Origin: Legionellaceae bacterium
Lineage (GTDB): Bacteria > Pseudomonadota > Gammaproteobacteria > Legionellales > Legionellaceae
Direction: 5' to 3'
Assembly: GCA_947474165.1 (NCBI GenBank)
Contig: CANJHO010000002.1
Span: 1 to 58,719 of the forward strand
DNA: 58,719 nucleotides
How positions within the stretch are numbered: position 1 is the first letter of the stretch; each line of letters starts with the position of its first letter. The translations under genes and the position numbers were made by a program. The notes under the pieces were generated by a model that was given only the letters and a program-made list of their open reading frames with translations, was not told the DNA's origin and made no database searches. Positions 35,397-44,229 of the stretch are shown piece by piece.

Positions 35397-36614
35397 TTAA
35401 ATAGGCTCAATCGCTTTATTTTGTGCTGATTCGTGGCGGGCTTCAAGTTCAACATCGATGTATCGGTCAGTTGTGGCACTTGAACTATGGCCTGCATCGT
35501 CGCGTACATGTTCACGAGGGCGTGTTTTAACATCTTCCGAAATGCCCGTGTGTCTTAACCAGTGAACCGTTGCAGCGCTGAGATGTGAGGCCTCATCCAT
35601 TTGACCCTGATGTTTTAACATCACTACGGCCTCATCAAAACAAAGTTGGATTAGACGACGAATGGGGGCGGTATCACTCATGGGGCCTGTGCCGCGTTGT
35701 TTGGGTATCAGGGGTGTATTATCAGCCGGTGACGGTAGGGGCGGTAGGTTTAAAAATTGACGCCAACGAACAAGGCTATCAAGCATGGCATCACTGACAG
35801 CGACTTGGCGTTCTTTATTGCCTTTACCAACGGTTGTAAACCACCAATGGCCATTGCTGTCTTTGGCAAAATCATTCATGGTGGGGATCCAACGATCACT
35901 TGCAGCCAATTCTGATATGCGCAAATACATGCCATAGAGTAGCGTTAGCATAAATCGAGTCCGCTCATGTTTTTCAGGATTGTCTGTGGCCATCGTATCA
36001 GCCGCCTTTAGTACCATGTCCCATTGCATTAAACTCAATCGGCGAATGGGCGCATTTTGTTGGCGTTTACGCACAAATTTACTCTTTTGACGGATGAGGG
36101 CAACGGGGTTTGAGACCAAATATTCCTCAGCAATTAAGAAATTAAACAAGGTACTTAAAATCGCAAAAATCTCTTGGACTGCGCCTTGTGATAAATTAAA
36201 TTGTGACAAAGTGGGGCGCTCTCCTCGCGTCCTTTCGGCTTTAGAAACAGTGACTACAAAGGGTCTCCAGTCTGGATTGGGCCGGCGCTGGCCCTCTTTT
36301 TCTATGTATCGGGGTGTTTTATGTAGGCCTATCCAGCTCAACGGTGGATTCTGGCAAAATCGGACAAAATGTTCGATGTCCTCTCGTTTTAATTCAGGCA
36401 AGCTGATATTTTTTATCTGCCAACTCCATTGTAATAAGCGCTCAGTTTCTCTTCTATAGCTATTAAATGTCCCTAAGCTTCCGTTATAACTTTTAAGAAA
36501 ACCAAGGGCATGATTAAAATCCTGCTGAAAGCGTGCGGCAGGGAGAACAACATGGTCTGCATTTTTATGGAGGTAATTCATGCTATCAAACAACGGTAGG
36601 AGCTGTATTTTCAT
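35397..36614 (-). CDS. Tyrosine recombinase (phage-type integrase)
   Basis: A 405-residue site-specific recombinase. An N-terminal SAM-like core-binding domain (about residues 30-170) precedes the catalytic domain. Its active residues are visible: Arg in YGMYLRISELAA, Lys in VGKGNKERQVAV, His-x-x-Arg in VHWLRHTG, His in DDAGHSSSATT, and the nucleophile Tyr in DRYIDVEL. It is not XerC or XerD by length and start. It sits beside a tRNA cluster, the usual place for integrases, but no island genes or duplicated tRNA end are visible. It may be an island relic or a resident recombinase. Confidence 0.88.
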   Translation of the reverse strand: MKIQLLPLFDSMNYLHKNADHVVLPAARFQQDFNHALGFLKSYNGSLGTFNSYRRETERLLQWSWQIKNISLPELKREDIEHFVRFCQNPPLSWIGLHKTPRYIEKEGQRRPNPDWRPFVVTVSKAERTRGERPTLSQFNLSQGAVQEIFAILSTLFNFLIAEEYLVSNPVALIRQKSKFVRKRQQNAPIRRLSLMQWDMVLKAADTMATDNPEKHERTRFMLTLLYGMYLRISELAASDRWIPTMNDFAKDSNGHWWFTTVGKGNKERQVAVSDAMLDSLVRWRQFLNLPPLPSPADNTPLIPKQRGTGPMSDTAPIRRLIQLCFDEAVVMLKHQGQMDEASHLSAATVHWLRHTGISEDVKTRPREHVRDDAGHSSSATTDRYIDVELEARHESAQNKAIEPI

Positions 36615-36774
36615 AGAGTTTAGCTTAATGACGACAGAAACTTATCGTAACGCAAGTAAGGCTCCTGCAGCAATCAATCATTAAATTGAAGAAAATTTAA
36701 ATTTAATGACGCATACTTATTGACCTCTATTGCCGCGACGAGTATGATTCCTGCTCTGTCCTTGAGACGGGTCA

Positions 36775-36851
36775 CGGGGTGTAGCGCAGTCTGGTAGCGC
36801 GCCTGCTTTGGGAGCAGGATGTCGGGAGTTCGAATCTCTCCACCCCGACCA
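36775..36851 (+). tRNA. tRNA-Pro (anticodon TGG)
   Basis: Complete cloverleaf: acceptor CGGGGTG pairs with CACCCCG, the anticodon loop TTTGGGA is closed by CCTGC/GCAGG, and the T arm contains GTTCGAATC. CCA is encoded. First of four tRNAs. Confidence 0.96.
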
Positions 36852-36858
36852 ATATAAT

Positions 36859-36935
36859 GCGCCCGTAGCTCATCTGGATAGAGCATCGGCCTTCTAAGCC
36901 GAGGGTAGCAGGTTCGAGTCCTGCCGGGCGTACCA
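36859..36935 (+). tRNA. tRNA-Arg (anticodon TCT)
   Basis: Acceptor GCGCCCG pairs with CGGGCGT. The anticodon loop CTTCTAA is closed by TCGGC/GCCGA, giving anticodon TCT (AGA codon). T arm GGTTCGAGTCC; CCA encoded. Confidence 0.95.
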
Positions 36936-36996
36936 ACGTCAAGCAGAATTCTTTAACTAGGATCACCCTCGATCCTTAGAGACGGTAATAATTTAT

Positions 36997-37073
36997 GGTG
37001 GGCGTAGCTCAGTTGGTAGAGCCCCGGGTTGTGATCCCGGTTGTCGTGGGTTCGAGTCCCATCGTTCACCCCA
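36997..37073 (+). tRNA. tRNA-His (anticodon GTG)
   Basis: The anticodon loop TTGTGAT gives GTG. The extra 5' G typical of tRNA-His is encoded at 36997, opposite the C discriminator. The acceptor GTGGGCG/CGTTCAC uses G-U pairs. CCA encoded. Confidence 0.95.
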
Positions 37074-37162
37074 GCATAGAAAAAATATTAAGCGGTACTG
37101 CTACTAGACTTGCTTCAAGTCTTTACAAGACAGCACGACTGTTTAATAATTCCACCCTGTTT

Positions 37163-37247
37163 GCGAAAGTGGCGGAACTGGTAGACGCGCTGGATTTAGG
37201 TTCCAGTGGGGCAACCTGTGAGAGTTCGAGTCTCTCCTTTCGCACCA
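37163..37247 (+). tRNA. tRNA-Leu (anticodon TAG)
   Basis: Class II tRNA with a long variable arm. Acceptor GCGAAAG pairs with CTTTCGC; the anticodon loop TTTAGGT gives TAG. T arm GTTCGAGTC; CCA encoded. Confidence 0.95.
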
Positions 37248-37281
37248 TTTCATATATGAATAATATTCAAGAGGTGCTTAG

Positions 37282-38613
37282 ATGCAAGTTTCTGTTGAGA
37301 CCTTGAAAGGTTTGGAACGCAAAGTAATGGTTTCGGTTCCGACCGAAAAAATAGAGGAAGAAGTAGGCCTGCGCCTTAAGAATCTTGCTCGCAAAGCTAA
37401 AGTTGATGGATTTCGGCCTGGAAAGGTGCCAATGAATGTGGTTGTTAAACGCTTCTCTGACAGTGTTCGTCAAGAAGTGGCTAAAGAAATGGTGCAATCA
37501 ACCCTTTATGAAGCACTTAAAACCGAAGCATTAATTCCTGCTGGTTCGCCTTTTGTTGAGCCTGAGCTAGTTGAAGCCGGAAAAGATTTTAAATACACCG
37601 CGGTGTTTGAGGTATTTCCTGAAATCAACATCAATGAATTGGAGCAAGCAGCCGTTGAGATTGCGCATGCGACAGTCAAAGATGCTGATGTTAAAATCAT
37701 GTTGGATAATCTACGCGAACAGAATAAAGACTGGAAAGACGTATCCCGTGCAGTTGCCAATGGGGATAAGCTCGTAATCGATTTCGAAGGATTTTTTGAT
37801 GGCGTCCCCTTTGAGGGCGGCTCCGCTGAGGCCTATGAATTGGTTCTTGGGTCAGGTTCAATGATTCCTGGTTTCGAAGAAGGCTTGGTGGGTGCGCAAT
37901 TGGATAAGCCCTTCGATCTAGTAGTTAACTTTCCAAAGGATTATGGCCATAATGAATTAGCCGGGAAAGAAGCCACATTTAAAGTGACGGTTAAGCAGGT
38001 CATGGAAGGTCAAGTGCCTTCATTAGATGATGATTTTGCTGTGAAATTTAATATCAAAGAAGGCGGTGTTGAGGCTTTGAAAAAAGATATTCAACAAAAC
38101 ATGGAACGAGAACTTGATCGTCGCTTAAGTTCAATGAATCGTGAGCGAATTTTTGATAAATTATTGGAAAAAAATACATTTGATTTGCCCATGGCTTTGA
38201 TTGATCAGGAAATTGAACACCTAAAGCATGAAATGTACCACCGTGTGTTTGGTCATGAGCACAGTGAACATGAAAAAATTCCTGATTTTCCTCGCGCCCT
38301 GTTTGAAGATCAAGCCCGTCGTCGAGTTCACTTAGGACTTCTCTTTTCAGAATATGTAAAAAAACATGCAATTCAGGTTGAACCCAGCCGTGTTGATGCT
38401 ATGATCGAAAAATTGGCTAGTGCTTATGAAAGCCCAGACGAGTTGCGTGCATGGTATAAAGGTAACAAAGAGCGACTGGCTGAAATTGAAGCCTTGGTGA
38501 TGGAAGAGCTGGTCTCTGAAAAAATTCTCGAAGATGCTAAAGTGGTTAAATCGAAAATGGACTACGATGCGGTGATGAATCCAAAAAAGGATGAGCCGGG
38601 TAAAGGAGCTTGA
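37282..38613 (+). CDS. tig: Trigger factor
   Basis: Ribosome-associated chaperone and peptidyl-prolyl isomerase that meets nascent chains. The 443-residue protein has the ribosome-binding domain with [14 protein letters not shown], matching the GFRxGKxP signature. A FKBP-type domain follows (about residues 150-240; [20 protein letters not shown] and [15 protein letters not shown]), then a long helical C-terminal domain. It heads the tig-clpP-clpX-lon block, which couples folding and proteolysis. Its stop lies 2 bp before the clpP start. Confidence 0.97.
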   Translation: MQVSVETLKGLERKVMVSVPTEKIEEEVGLRLKNLARKAKVDGFRPGKVPMNVVVKRFSDSVRQEVAKEMVQSTLYEALKTEALIPAGSPFVEPELVEAGKDFKYTAVFEVFPEININELEQAAVEIAHATVKDADVKIMLDNLREQNKDWKDVSRAVANGDKLVIDFEGFFDGVPFEGGSAEAYELVLGSGSMIPGFEEGLVGAQLDKPFDLVVNFPKDYGHNELAGKEATFKVTVKQVMEGQVPSLDDDFAVKFNIKEGGVEALKKDIQQNMERELDRRLSSMNRERIFDKLLEKNTFDLPMALIDQEIEHLKHEMYHRVFGHEHSEHEKIPDFPRALFEDQARRRVHLGLLFSEYVKKHAIQVEPSRVDAMIEKLASAYESPDELRAWYKGNKERLAEIEALVMEELVSEKILEDAKVVKSKMDYDAVMNPKKDEPGKGA

Positions 38614-38615
38614 GG

Positions 38616-39257
38616 ATGACGGGATATTCAGAAAACTTGATAAGAAATGCCAGTGGTCTTGTGCCCATGGTCGTTGAACAAACGGCCAGGGGTGAGCGAT
38701 CTTACGATATTTATTCTAGGCTCTTGAAGGAACGTATTATTTTCCTTTTAGGAGAAGTGGAAGATCACATGGCAAATCTTGTGGTTGCCCAATTATTGTT
38801 TCTAGAATCTGAAAACCCAGAAAAAGATATATCTCTTTATATTAATTCCCCTGGCGGCGTTGTCACAGCGGGTCTTGCCATCTACGATACCATGCAGTTT
38901 ATCAAACCCGATGTCAGTACCCTGTGTATCGGCCAAGCCGCAAGTGCTGCGGCACTGCTGTTGTGTGCGGGTGCCAATGGGAAGCGATATTGTTTGCCTA
39001 ATGCCAGGGTGATGATTCATCAACCTCTGGGCGGTTATCGTGGTCAGGCAACGGATATTGAAATTCATGCACGCGAAACATTGGCTGTGCGTGAACGTTT
39101 AAACAATATCATGGGCCATCACACCAATAAAACCCCTGAGCAAATCATGCGAGATACTGAGCGTGATAATTTCATGAGCGCGCCACAAGCCGCTGAATAT
39201 GGATTGATTGATAAAGTCTTGAATAGCAGAGATGCTCTGGGAAGTGTACAAAATTAA
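38616..39257 (+). CDS. clpP: ATP-dependent Clp protease proteolytic subunit
   Basis: ClpP forms the 14-subunit proteolytic chamber used with ClpX or ClpA. The 213 residues start at ATG 38616, 8 bases after AAAGGAG (a TTG at 38610 is less likely). The catalytic triad is visible: S110 in [10 protein letters not shown]135 in [15 protein letters not shown], and Asp in the later segment. The N-terminal [20 protein letters not shown] is typical of the family. It is cotranscribed with tig. Confidence 0.98.
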   Translation: MTGYSENLIRNASGLVPMVVEQTARGERSYDIYSRLLKERIIFLLGEVEDHMANLVVAQLLFLESENPEKDISLYINSPGGVVTAGLAIYDTMQFIKPDVSTLCIGQAASAAALLLCAGANGKRYCLPNARVMIHQPLGGYRGQATDIEIHARETLAVRERLNNIMGHHTNKTPEQIMRDTERDNFMSAPQAAEYGLIDKVLNSRDALGSVQN

Positions 39258-39352
39258 ATAACATGATTTCACACATGCTTCTGAATAACTTCAACATGAT
39301 ACTCTTCTCCCTGGGCATCGGTAGAAGGTGTCTTCAGTGTGGATAAGGGGCT

Positions 39353-39380
39353 CTTGAATAGTGTGTGTTGTTGACCATAC
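39353..39380 (+). promoter_or_regulatory. Possible sigma-32 (heat-shock) promoter of clpX
   Basis: CTTGAAT at 39353-39359 and ACCATAC at 39374-39380 with a 14-bp spacer resemble the heat-shock consensus CTTGAA-N(11-16)-CCCATnT. It lies 53 bp before clpX in the only sizeable gap of the tig-clpP-clpX run. The -10 half is imperfect. Confidence 0.35.
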
Positions 39381-39432
39381 AGTGACTAAGGTGCATCCTA
39401 AGTCGCGGTAGAATAAAGAAAGGGGTTTGTAG

Positions 39433-40701
39433 ATGAGTAAAGCAGGCAATGGGAGTGGAGATAAAATTTTATATTGCTCATTCTGTGGGAAAAGCCAGAA
39501 TGAAGTGAAAAAATTAATTGCAGGTCCTTCAGTTTTTGTTTGCGATGAATGTGTTGATTTATGTAATGACATTATCCGTGAAGAAACACTAGAGGTTCCA
39601 TCAGAACCAGAAACCAATTTACCCACGCCTAAGGAAATCTCAGCATTTCTTGATGAATATGTGGTTGGTCAACCCCATGCTAAAAAAGTATTGTCCGTCG
39701 CAGTTTATAATCATTATAAGCGGATGTACCATAAAACCGAAGATGGAATTGAACTGGGTAAAAGTAATATCTTATTAATTGGTCCTACGGGTAGTGGTAA
39801 GACACTGTTGGCACAAACACTCGCTCGTCTATTGAATGTCCCTTTCACAATGGCGGATGCAACAACATTAACTGAAGCCGGTTATGTGGGTGAGGACGTT
39901 GAAAACATTATTCAGAAATTATTACAAAAATGTGATTATGATGTTGAAAAAGCACAACGAGGCATTGTATACATTGATGAAATAGACAAAATTTCTCGTA
40001 AATCAGATAACCCATCGATTACACGAGATGTTTCCGGAGAAGGCGTTCAACAAGCCCTTCTAAAACTCATTGAGGGAACGATTGCCTCTGTTCCACCTCA
40101 AGGTGGACGCAAACACCCACAACAAGAATTTTTACAGGTTGATACCTCTAATATTCTGTTTATTTGCGGCGGTGCATTTGCAGGGCTCGAGAAAGTAATT
40201 CGCGATCGCAGCGATAAATCTGGTATTGGGTTTTCAGCACAACTTAAAAATAAGAAAGATAATGCTGATTTTGAAAAAATGCTAGATTCATTGGTGTCGG
40301 AAGACCTAATTAAATACGGTCTGATTCCTGAATTTGTTGGCCGTTTACCTGTTGTTGCCACCTTGCATGAATTGGATGAGGCGGCATTAATTGACATTTT
40401 AACCCGCCCAAAAAATGCGTTAACCAAACAATTTCATGCGCTTTTCAAAATGGAAGAGGTGGAGTTAGAGTTCCGTGAAGAAGCCTTGCATTTGATTGCA
40501 AAAAAAGCATTGAAGACAAAAATCGGTGCACGTGGTTTGCGATCAATACTTGAGAGTATTTTATTAGATACGATGTATGAATTGCCGTCGCTTGAAGGGG
40601 TCAGTAAAGTGATTGTTGATGAAAATGTTATAAATAATGCAGGCAAGCCCTTGTTGATGTATGAACATGAGGAAAAGAAAAAATCTGTTGCTGGTGAGTA
40701 G
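39433..40701 (+). CDS. clpX: ATP-dependent Clp protease ATP-binding subunit ClpX
   Basis: AAA+ unfoldase that feeds ClpP. The 422-residue protein has the N-terminal C4 zinc domain ([14 protein letters not shown] and CDECVDLC). Walker A is [15 protein letters not shown] and Walker [10 protein letters not shown]. The pore loop GYVGEDVE and the RKH-type loop are present. The IGF loop that docks to ClpP is seen as [16 protein letters not shown] precedes the ATG. Confidence 0.98.
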   Translation: MSKAGNGSGDKILYCSFCGKSQNEVKKLIAGPSVFVCDECVDLCNDIIREETLEVPSEPETNLPTPKEISAFLDEYVVGQPHAKKVLSVAVYNHYKRMYHKTEDGIELGKSNILLIGPTGSGKTLLAQTLARLLNVPFTMADATTLTEAGYVGEDVENIIQKLLQKCDYDVEKAQRGIVYIDEIDKISRKSDNPSITRDVSGEGVQQALLKLIEGTIASVPPQGGRKHPQQEFLQVDTSNILFICGGAFAGLEKVIRDRSDKSGIGFSAQLKNKKDNADFEKMLDSLVSEDLIKYGLIPEFVGRLPVVATLHELDEAALIDILTRPKNALTKQFHALFKMEEVELEFREEALHLIAKKALKTKIGARGLRSILESILLDTMYELPSLEGVSKVIVDENVINNAGKPLLMYEHEEKKKSVAGE

Positions 40702-40704
40702 TAG

Positions 40705-40746
40705 ATTAATTGACCCTTTCTAAGCCATTAGAAAGGGTCAATTAAT
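40705..40746. terminator. Perfect 19-bp hairpin between clpX and lon
   Basis: ATTAATTGACCCTTTCTAA (40705-40723) and its exact complement (40728-40746) flank a GCCA loop. It probably ends the clpX transcript in part. There is no clean T run beyond the stem, though its outer pairs are A/T-rich on both strands. Confidence 0.6.
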
Positions 40747-40805
40747 CCAAAGATCTGGATGTTGTCGTCAAGTTTAGACGTGCTAAATGGATATAAGGAC
40801 TCATT

Positions 40806-43250
40806 ATGTCGAATCAAAATGAATTGGTACTGGCTGAGGCACCTTCGAGGCTAAATATACCTGTACTGCCGCTTCGGGATGTTGTTGTTTATCCGCATAT
40901 GGTTATTCCCTTGTTTGTTGGTCGTGAGAAGTCTATTAAAGCCCTTGAAGCGGCGATGGTGGATAACAAACAAATTTTTTTAGTCGCACAGCGTAAATCA
41001 GCCAATGATGATCCGAGTCCAGATGATTTATTTACTGTGGGCACGCTATCCAGCGTTTTGCAACTGTTAAAATTACCTGATGGCACGGTTAAAGTCTTGG
41101 TGGAGGGTGAACAGCGCGCTAGGGTAAGTGATTACATTCAGGAAGAAGGTGGATATTTATCAGCATCATTGCAATCCATTGATGAGATTAGTATTACTCT
41201 AAAAGCGCAGGAAATAGACATTTTAATGCGATCATTGATGTCGCAATTCGAACAATATATTAAACTCAATAAAAAAATCCCACCTGAAATTTTAAGTTCA
41301 TTGGCCAGTATTGAAGAACCAGGTCGTTTAGCGGATACCATCGCGGCCCATTTAAGTCTGAAAATTGAGGACAAGCAATCGTTGCTGGAAACAATGGACA
41401 TCGGGATTCGTTTAGAACACTTGATGGCAGCCATTGAAAATGAAATTGATTTACTTCAAGTAGAAAAGCGCGTCCGAGGGCGTGTCAAGCGACAAATGGA
41501 AAAAAGTCAGCGTGAATATTATCTCAATGAACAGATGAAGGCCATTCAAAAAGAATTAGGTGAAATAGGGGAAGAAGGCAATGAGCTTGATCAATTAGAA
41601 AAAGCCATTCACAAGGCAGGTATGCCTAAAGAGGCTAAAGAAAAATCGCTCTCAGAATTACATAAGTTAAAAATGATGTCGCCGATGTCTGCAGAGGCCA
41701 CAGTCATTCGTAATTATCTAGATTGGATGTTGGCAGTTCCTTGGAAAAAAAGAAACAAAATTCAATTTGATCTAAAGAAAGCCGAGAAAATGCTAGATTT
41801 GGATCACTACGGTTTAGAAAAAGTTAAAGAGCGTATTATTGAGTACTTAGCCGTACAGCAACGTGTAAAACGCTTGAAGGGTCCAATTCTATGTTTGGTT
41901 GGTCCACCAGGGGTTGGGAAAACCTCTTTGGGTCAATCGATTGCCAATGCCACGGGTCGTACCTTTATTCGTATTGCTTTAGGCGGGGTCCGTGATGAGG
42001 CAGAGATTCGGGGTCACCGTCGGACCTATATTGGTTCGATGCCTGGAAAAATTATTCAGAAATTATGTAAAGCCAAAGTTAAAAATCCACTCATTATGTT
42101 GGATGAAGTGGATAAAATGGCGATGGATTTTCGAGGAGACCCCGCTTCAGCATTATTAGAGGTCCTTGACCCTGAGCAAAATCACACGTTCAATGATCAT
42201 TACCTAGAAGTGAACTACGACTTAAGTGACGTGATGTTCATTGCCACCGCAAATTCCCTTGAAATTCCAGCGCCTTTGCTGGATAGAATGGAAGTGATTC
42301 GGCTGGCAGGCTACACAGAGGATGAAAAGGCGAACATTGCTGAGCAATATTTAGTGCCTAAGCAATTGGTAATGAATGGCTTAAAACGTGAGGAAATTGA
42401 GATTAATGATGGGGCCATCCATGAGATCATCCGCCATTATACGCGGGAAGCGGGCGTTCGTAATCTTGAGCGTGATATTGCGCACGTTTGTAGAAAAGTG
42501 GTTAAGGATATTTTAACCAGCAAACGGGTTAAAAAAATTCATGTGACACGAAATAATATAGAAAAATACCTGGGCGTAAAGAAATTCCGTTATGGTACAG
42601 CAGAAAGCTTTGATCAAGTCGGTCAAGTCACCGGTTTAGCCTGGACCAGTGTTGGAGGGGAACTTCTGACCATTGAGGCATCGATGATGCCGGGTAAAGG
42701 TAAAACATTGCACACAGGACAGCTGGGCGAGGTGATGCAAGAATCGATTCATGCGGCCATGACGGTTGTACGCAGTCGGGTGAAGTCATTTGGAATCCCT
42801 GAGGATTTTTATGAGAAAAATGATTTTCATATCCATGTTCCAGAGGGGGCGACACCTAAAGATGGACCCAGTGCGGGGATTGGCATGTGCACGGCTTTGG
42901 TGTCTGTTATAACGCATATTCCTGTTCGTGCTGATGTTGCCATGACCGGTGAAATTACCCTGAGGGGCCAGGTTTTACCCATAGGTGGTTTAAAAGAAAA
43001 GTTGTTAGCGGCCCATCGGGGTGGGATTAAGCAAGTGATTATTCCTGAGGAGAACGAAAAAGATTTGACGGAGATTCCGGATAATATCCTTAGAAAAATG
43101 ACAATACATCCTGTGAAGACCATTGAACAGGTTTTAGATTTGGCATTACAGCGCAGTCCACGCGTCGATTTTAACTTACCAGAGGTCAATCTGCCTGTTA
43201 TTAACGAAAGTGTGAAAAAAAATGTAAATAAAGATTTACACGCCCAGTAA
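40806..43250 (+). CDS. lon: ATP-dependent protease La
   Basis: Lon degrades damaged and short-lived regulatory proteins. The 814-residue protein has the N-terminal LON substrate domain ([20 protein letters not shown]), the AAA+ module with Walker [10 protein letters not shown] (from residue 366) and Walker [10 protein letters not shown]. The Ser-Lys protease domain has S689 in [10 protein letters not shown] and the Lys in [14 protein letters not shown]. The length fits. It is separated from clpX by a strong hairpin, so it probably has its own promoter. Confidence 0.98.
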   Translation: MSNQNELVLAEAPSRLNIPVLPLRDVVVYPHMVIPLFVGREKSIKALEAAMVDNKQIFLVAQRKSANDDPSPDDLFTVGTLSSVLQLLKLPDGTVKVLVEGEQRARVSDYIQEEGGYLSASLQSIDEISITLKAQEIDILMRSLMSQFEQYIKLNKKIPPEILSSLASIEEPGRLADTIAAHLSLKIEDKQSLLETMDIGIRLEHLMAAIENEIDLLQVEKRVRGRVKRQMEKSQREYYLNEQMKAIQKELGEIGEEGNELDQLEKAIHKAGMPKEAKEKSLSELHKLKMMSPMSAEATVIRNYLDWMLAVPWKKRNKIQFDLKKAEKMLDLDHYGLEKVKERIIEYLAVQQRVKRLKGPILCLVGPPGVGKTSLGQSIANATGRTFIRIALGGVRDEAEIRGHRRTYIGSMPGKIIQKLCKAKVKNPLIMLDEVDKMAMDFRGDPASALLEVLDPEQNHTFNDHYLEVNYDLSDVMFIATANSLEIPAPLLDRMEVIRLAGYTEDEKANIAEQYLVPKQLVMNGLKREEIEINDGAIHEIIRHYTREAGVRNLERDIAHVCRKVVKDILTSKRVKKIHVTRNNIEKYLGVKKFRYGTAESFDQVGQVTGLAWTSVGGELLTIEASMMPGKGKTLHTGQLGEVMQESIHAAMTVVRSRVKSFGIPEDFYEKNDFHIHVPEGATPKDGPSAGIGMCTALVSVITHIPVRADVAMTGEITLRGQVLPIGGLKEKLLAAHRGGIKQVIIPEENEKDLTEIPDNILRKMTIHPVKTIEQVLDLALQRSPRVDFNLPEVNLPVINESVKKNVNKDLHAQ

Positions 43251-43308
43251 TACCAGGTATATTCTCGTCGTTGCCCGCTACTGGCGGGGCTTCCAAGGAC
43301 GTAAAAGC

Positions 43309-43337
43309 TTGACTAGAGTTAATAGATCTGATGTAAT
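43309..43337 (+). promoter_or_regulatory. Promoter of hupB
   Basis: TTGACT at 43309-43314 and TGTAAT at 43332-43337 with a 17-bp spacer, 43 bp before the HU start. Confidence 0.6.
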
Positions 43338-43379
43338 TAACTCCGGGTATAAAGGATGAATAACTGCAAAGGGGAAATG

Positions 43380-43658
43380 ATGAATAAAAGTGAATTGGTT
43401 GAAGCAATCGCTCATGGTTCAGGCGTAACTAAAGCAGACGCAAATAGAGTACTTGATACTTTTATGATGACTGTGACAGATGCACTGAAGGGTGGTGATC
43501 AGGTAGTTTTACCAGGATTCGGATCTTTCTCAATTGGCAATCGTTCTGCGCGAACAGGTCGTAATCCGCAGACAGGTCAGACAATACAGATTAAAGCTTC
43601 ACGAGTTGCTAAATTTAAAGCTGGCAAAACCTTGAAAGAAGCTGTACAAAAAGGATAA
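43380..43658 (+). CDS. hupB: DNA-binding protein HU
   Basis: The 92-residue histone-like protein bends and compacts DNA. It starts MNKSELVEAIAHGSG and has the HU signature GFGSFSIGNRSARTGRNPQT, with the arm residues and RNPQTG turn. Two ATGs (43377, 43380) follow GGGGAA; the second matches the family start, and a longer in-frame ATG at 43356 does not. Location after lon is conserved in gammaproteobacteria. Two tRNA genes follow 7 bp after its stop. Confidence 0.97.
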   Translation: MNKSELVEAIAHGSGVTKADANRVLDTFMMTVTDALKGGDQVVLPGFGSFSIGNRSARTGRNPQTGQTIQIKASRVAKFKAGKTLKEAVQKG

Positions 43659-43665
43659 TTTCCTT

Positions 43666-43741
43666 GGGTGCTTAGCTCAGCTGGGAGAGCATCGCCCTTA
43701 CAAGGCGAGGGTCGCAGGTTCGATCCCTGCAGCACCCACCA
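43666..43741 (+). tRNA. tRNA-Val (anticodon TAC)
   Basis: Acceptor GGGTGCT pairs with AGCACCC; the anticodon loop CTTACAA is closed by TCGCC/GGCGA. T arm GGTTCGATCC; CCA encoded. Confidence 0.96.
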
Positions 43742-43747
43742 CGAATT

Positions 43748-43824
43748 GGAGTGGTAGTTCAGTTGGTTAGAATACCGGCCTGTCACGCCGGGGGTCGCGG
43801 GTTCGAACCCCGTCCACTCCGCCA
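43748..43824 (+). tRNA. tRNA-Asp (anticodon GTC)
   Basis: Acceptor GGAGTGG pairs with CCACTCC; the anticodon loop CTGTCAC is closed by CCGGC/GCCGG. T arm GGTTCGAACCC; CCA encoded. Confidence 0.96.
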
Positions 43825-43830
43825 GCATAA

Positions 43831-43854
43831 CGCGCCGAAAGGCGCGTTTTTTTT
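43831..43854 (+). terminator. Terminator of the hupB-tRNA transcript
   Basis: CGCGCC-GAAA-GGCGCG, a stable tetraloop hairpin, is followed by eight T. A textbook rho-independent terminator 6 bp after tRNA-Asp. Confidence 0.9.
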
Positions 43855-43933
43855 AAGCAAGGATCGGATCGCAACCGTGTACTAAGGTACATTGAGTTTT
43901 TTTCCGATCCGAATGCTTAAAGATAGTGTCTAA

Positions 43934-43954
43934 GATTTAAAATTGACGAGGCAC
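43934..43954. repeat. Right terminus of the TA-targeting palindromic element, abutting the MITE
   Basis: GATTTAAAATTGACGAGGCA then C matches the right end of the element at 33354-33533. It is followed by TA and then the 157-bp MITE. The same junction order occurs at 33533-33536. The left part of this copy is not recognisable; an inverted repeat with GGATCGGA/TCCGATCC at about 43860-43913 may be a decayed inner part. Confidence 0.55.
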
Positions 43955-43956
43955 TA

Positions 43957-44113
43957 GTACCGTTTCCATTTAGTTTGATCGGTTGATCCGAACCGTGACC
44001 GTTAGGGAGCGGAACTTGAAACAGGGCGCCACTTGCTAACGCGCGCAGTTCGGATGTTCATAAATAAACCGAGTTGTATGATGCTACCGGTCAAAACTAA
44101 ATGGAAACGGTAC
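43957..44113. mobile_element. 157-bp MITE with IS630-type ends
   Basis: Begins GTACCGTTTCCATTTAGTTT and ends with the complement, the same inverted-repeat ends as the intact transposase element at 56956-58447. TA lies on both sides (43955-43956 and 44114-44115) within CTAG. The interior has no reading frame and no homology to the transposase. It is therefore probably mobilised in trans by that transposase. Confidence 0.85.
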
Positions 44114-44229
44114 TAGTACACTTCCTAAGAGTGAATTTTAATAAAATGTACGGTGGGCAATCCGAAGTGTGTCCAGCCAATTGATAGTATTCATTTCGAT
44201 GTCCCCTAAATAATATGGAACTTTTTTAA

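Noticed and set aside
36674..37306. Frames running through the tRNA cluster
   Set aside because: All are produced by tRNA sequences; database proteins with such translations are known artefacts.
43577..43828. Reverse frame over hupB and the Val/Asp tRNAs
   Set aside because: Spans two clear tRNA genes and the HU coding end.
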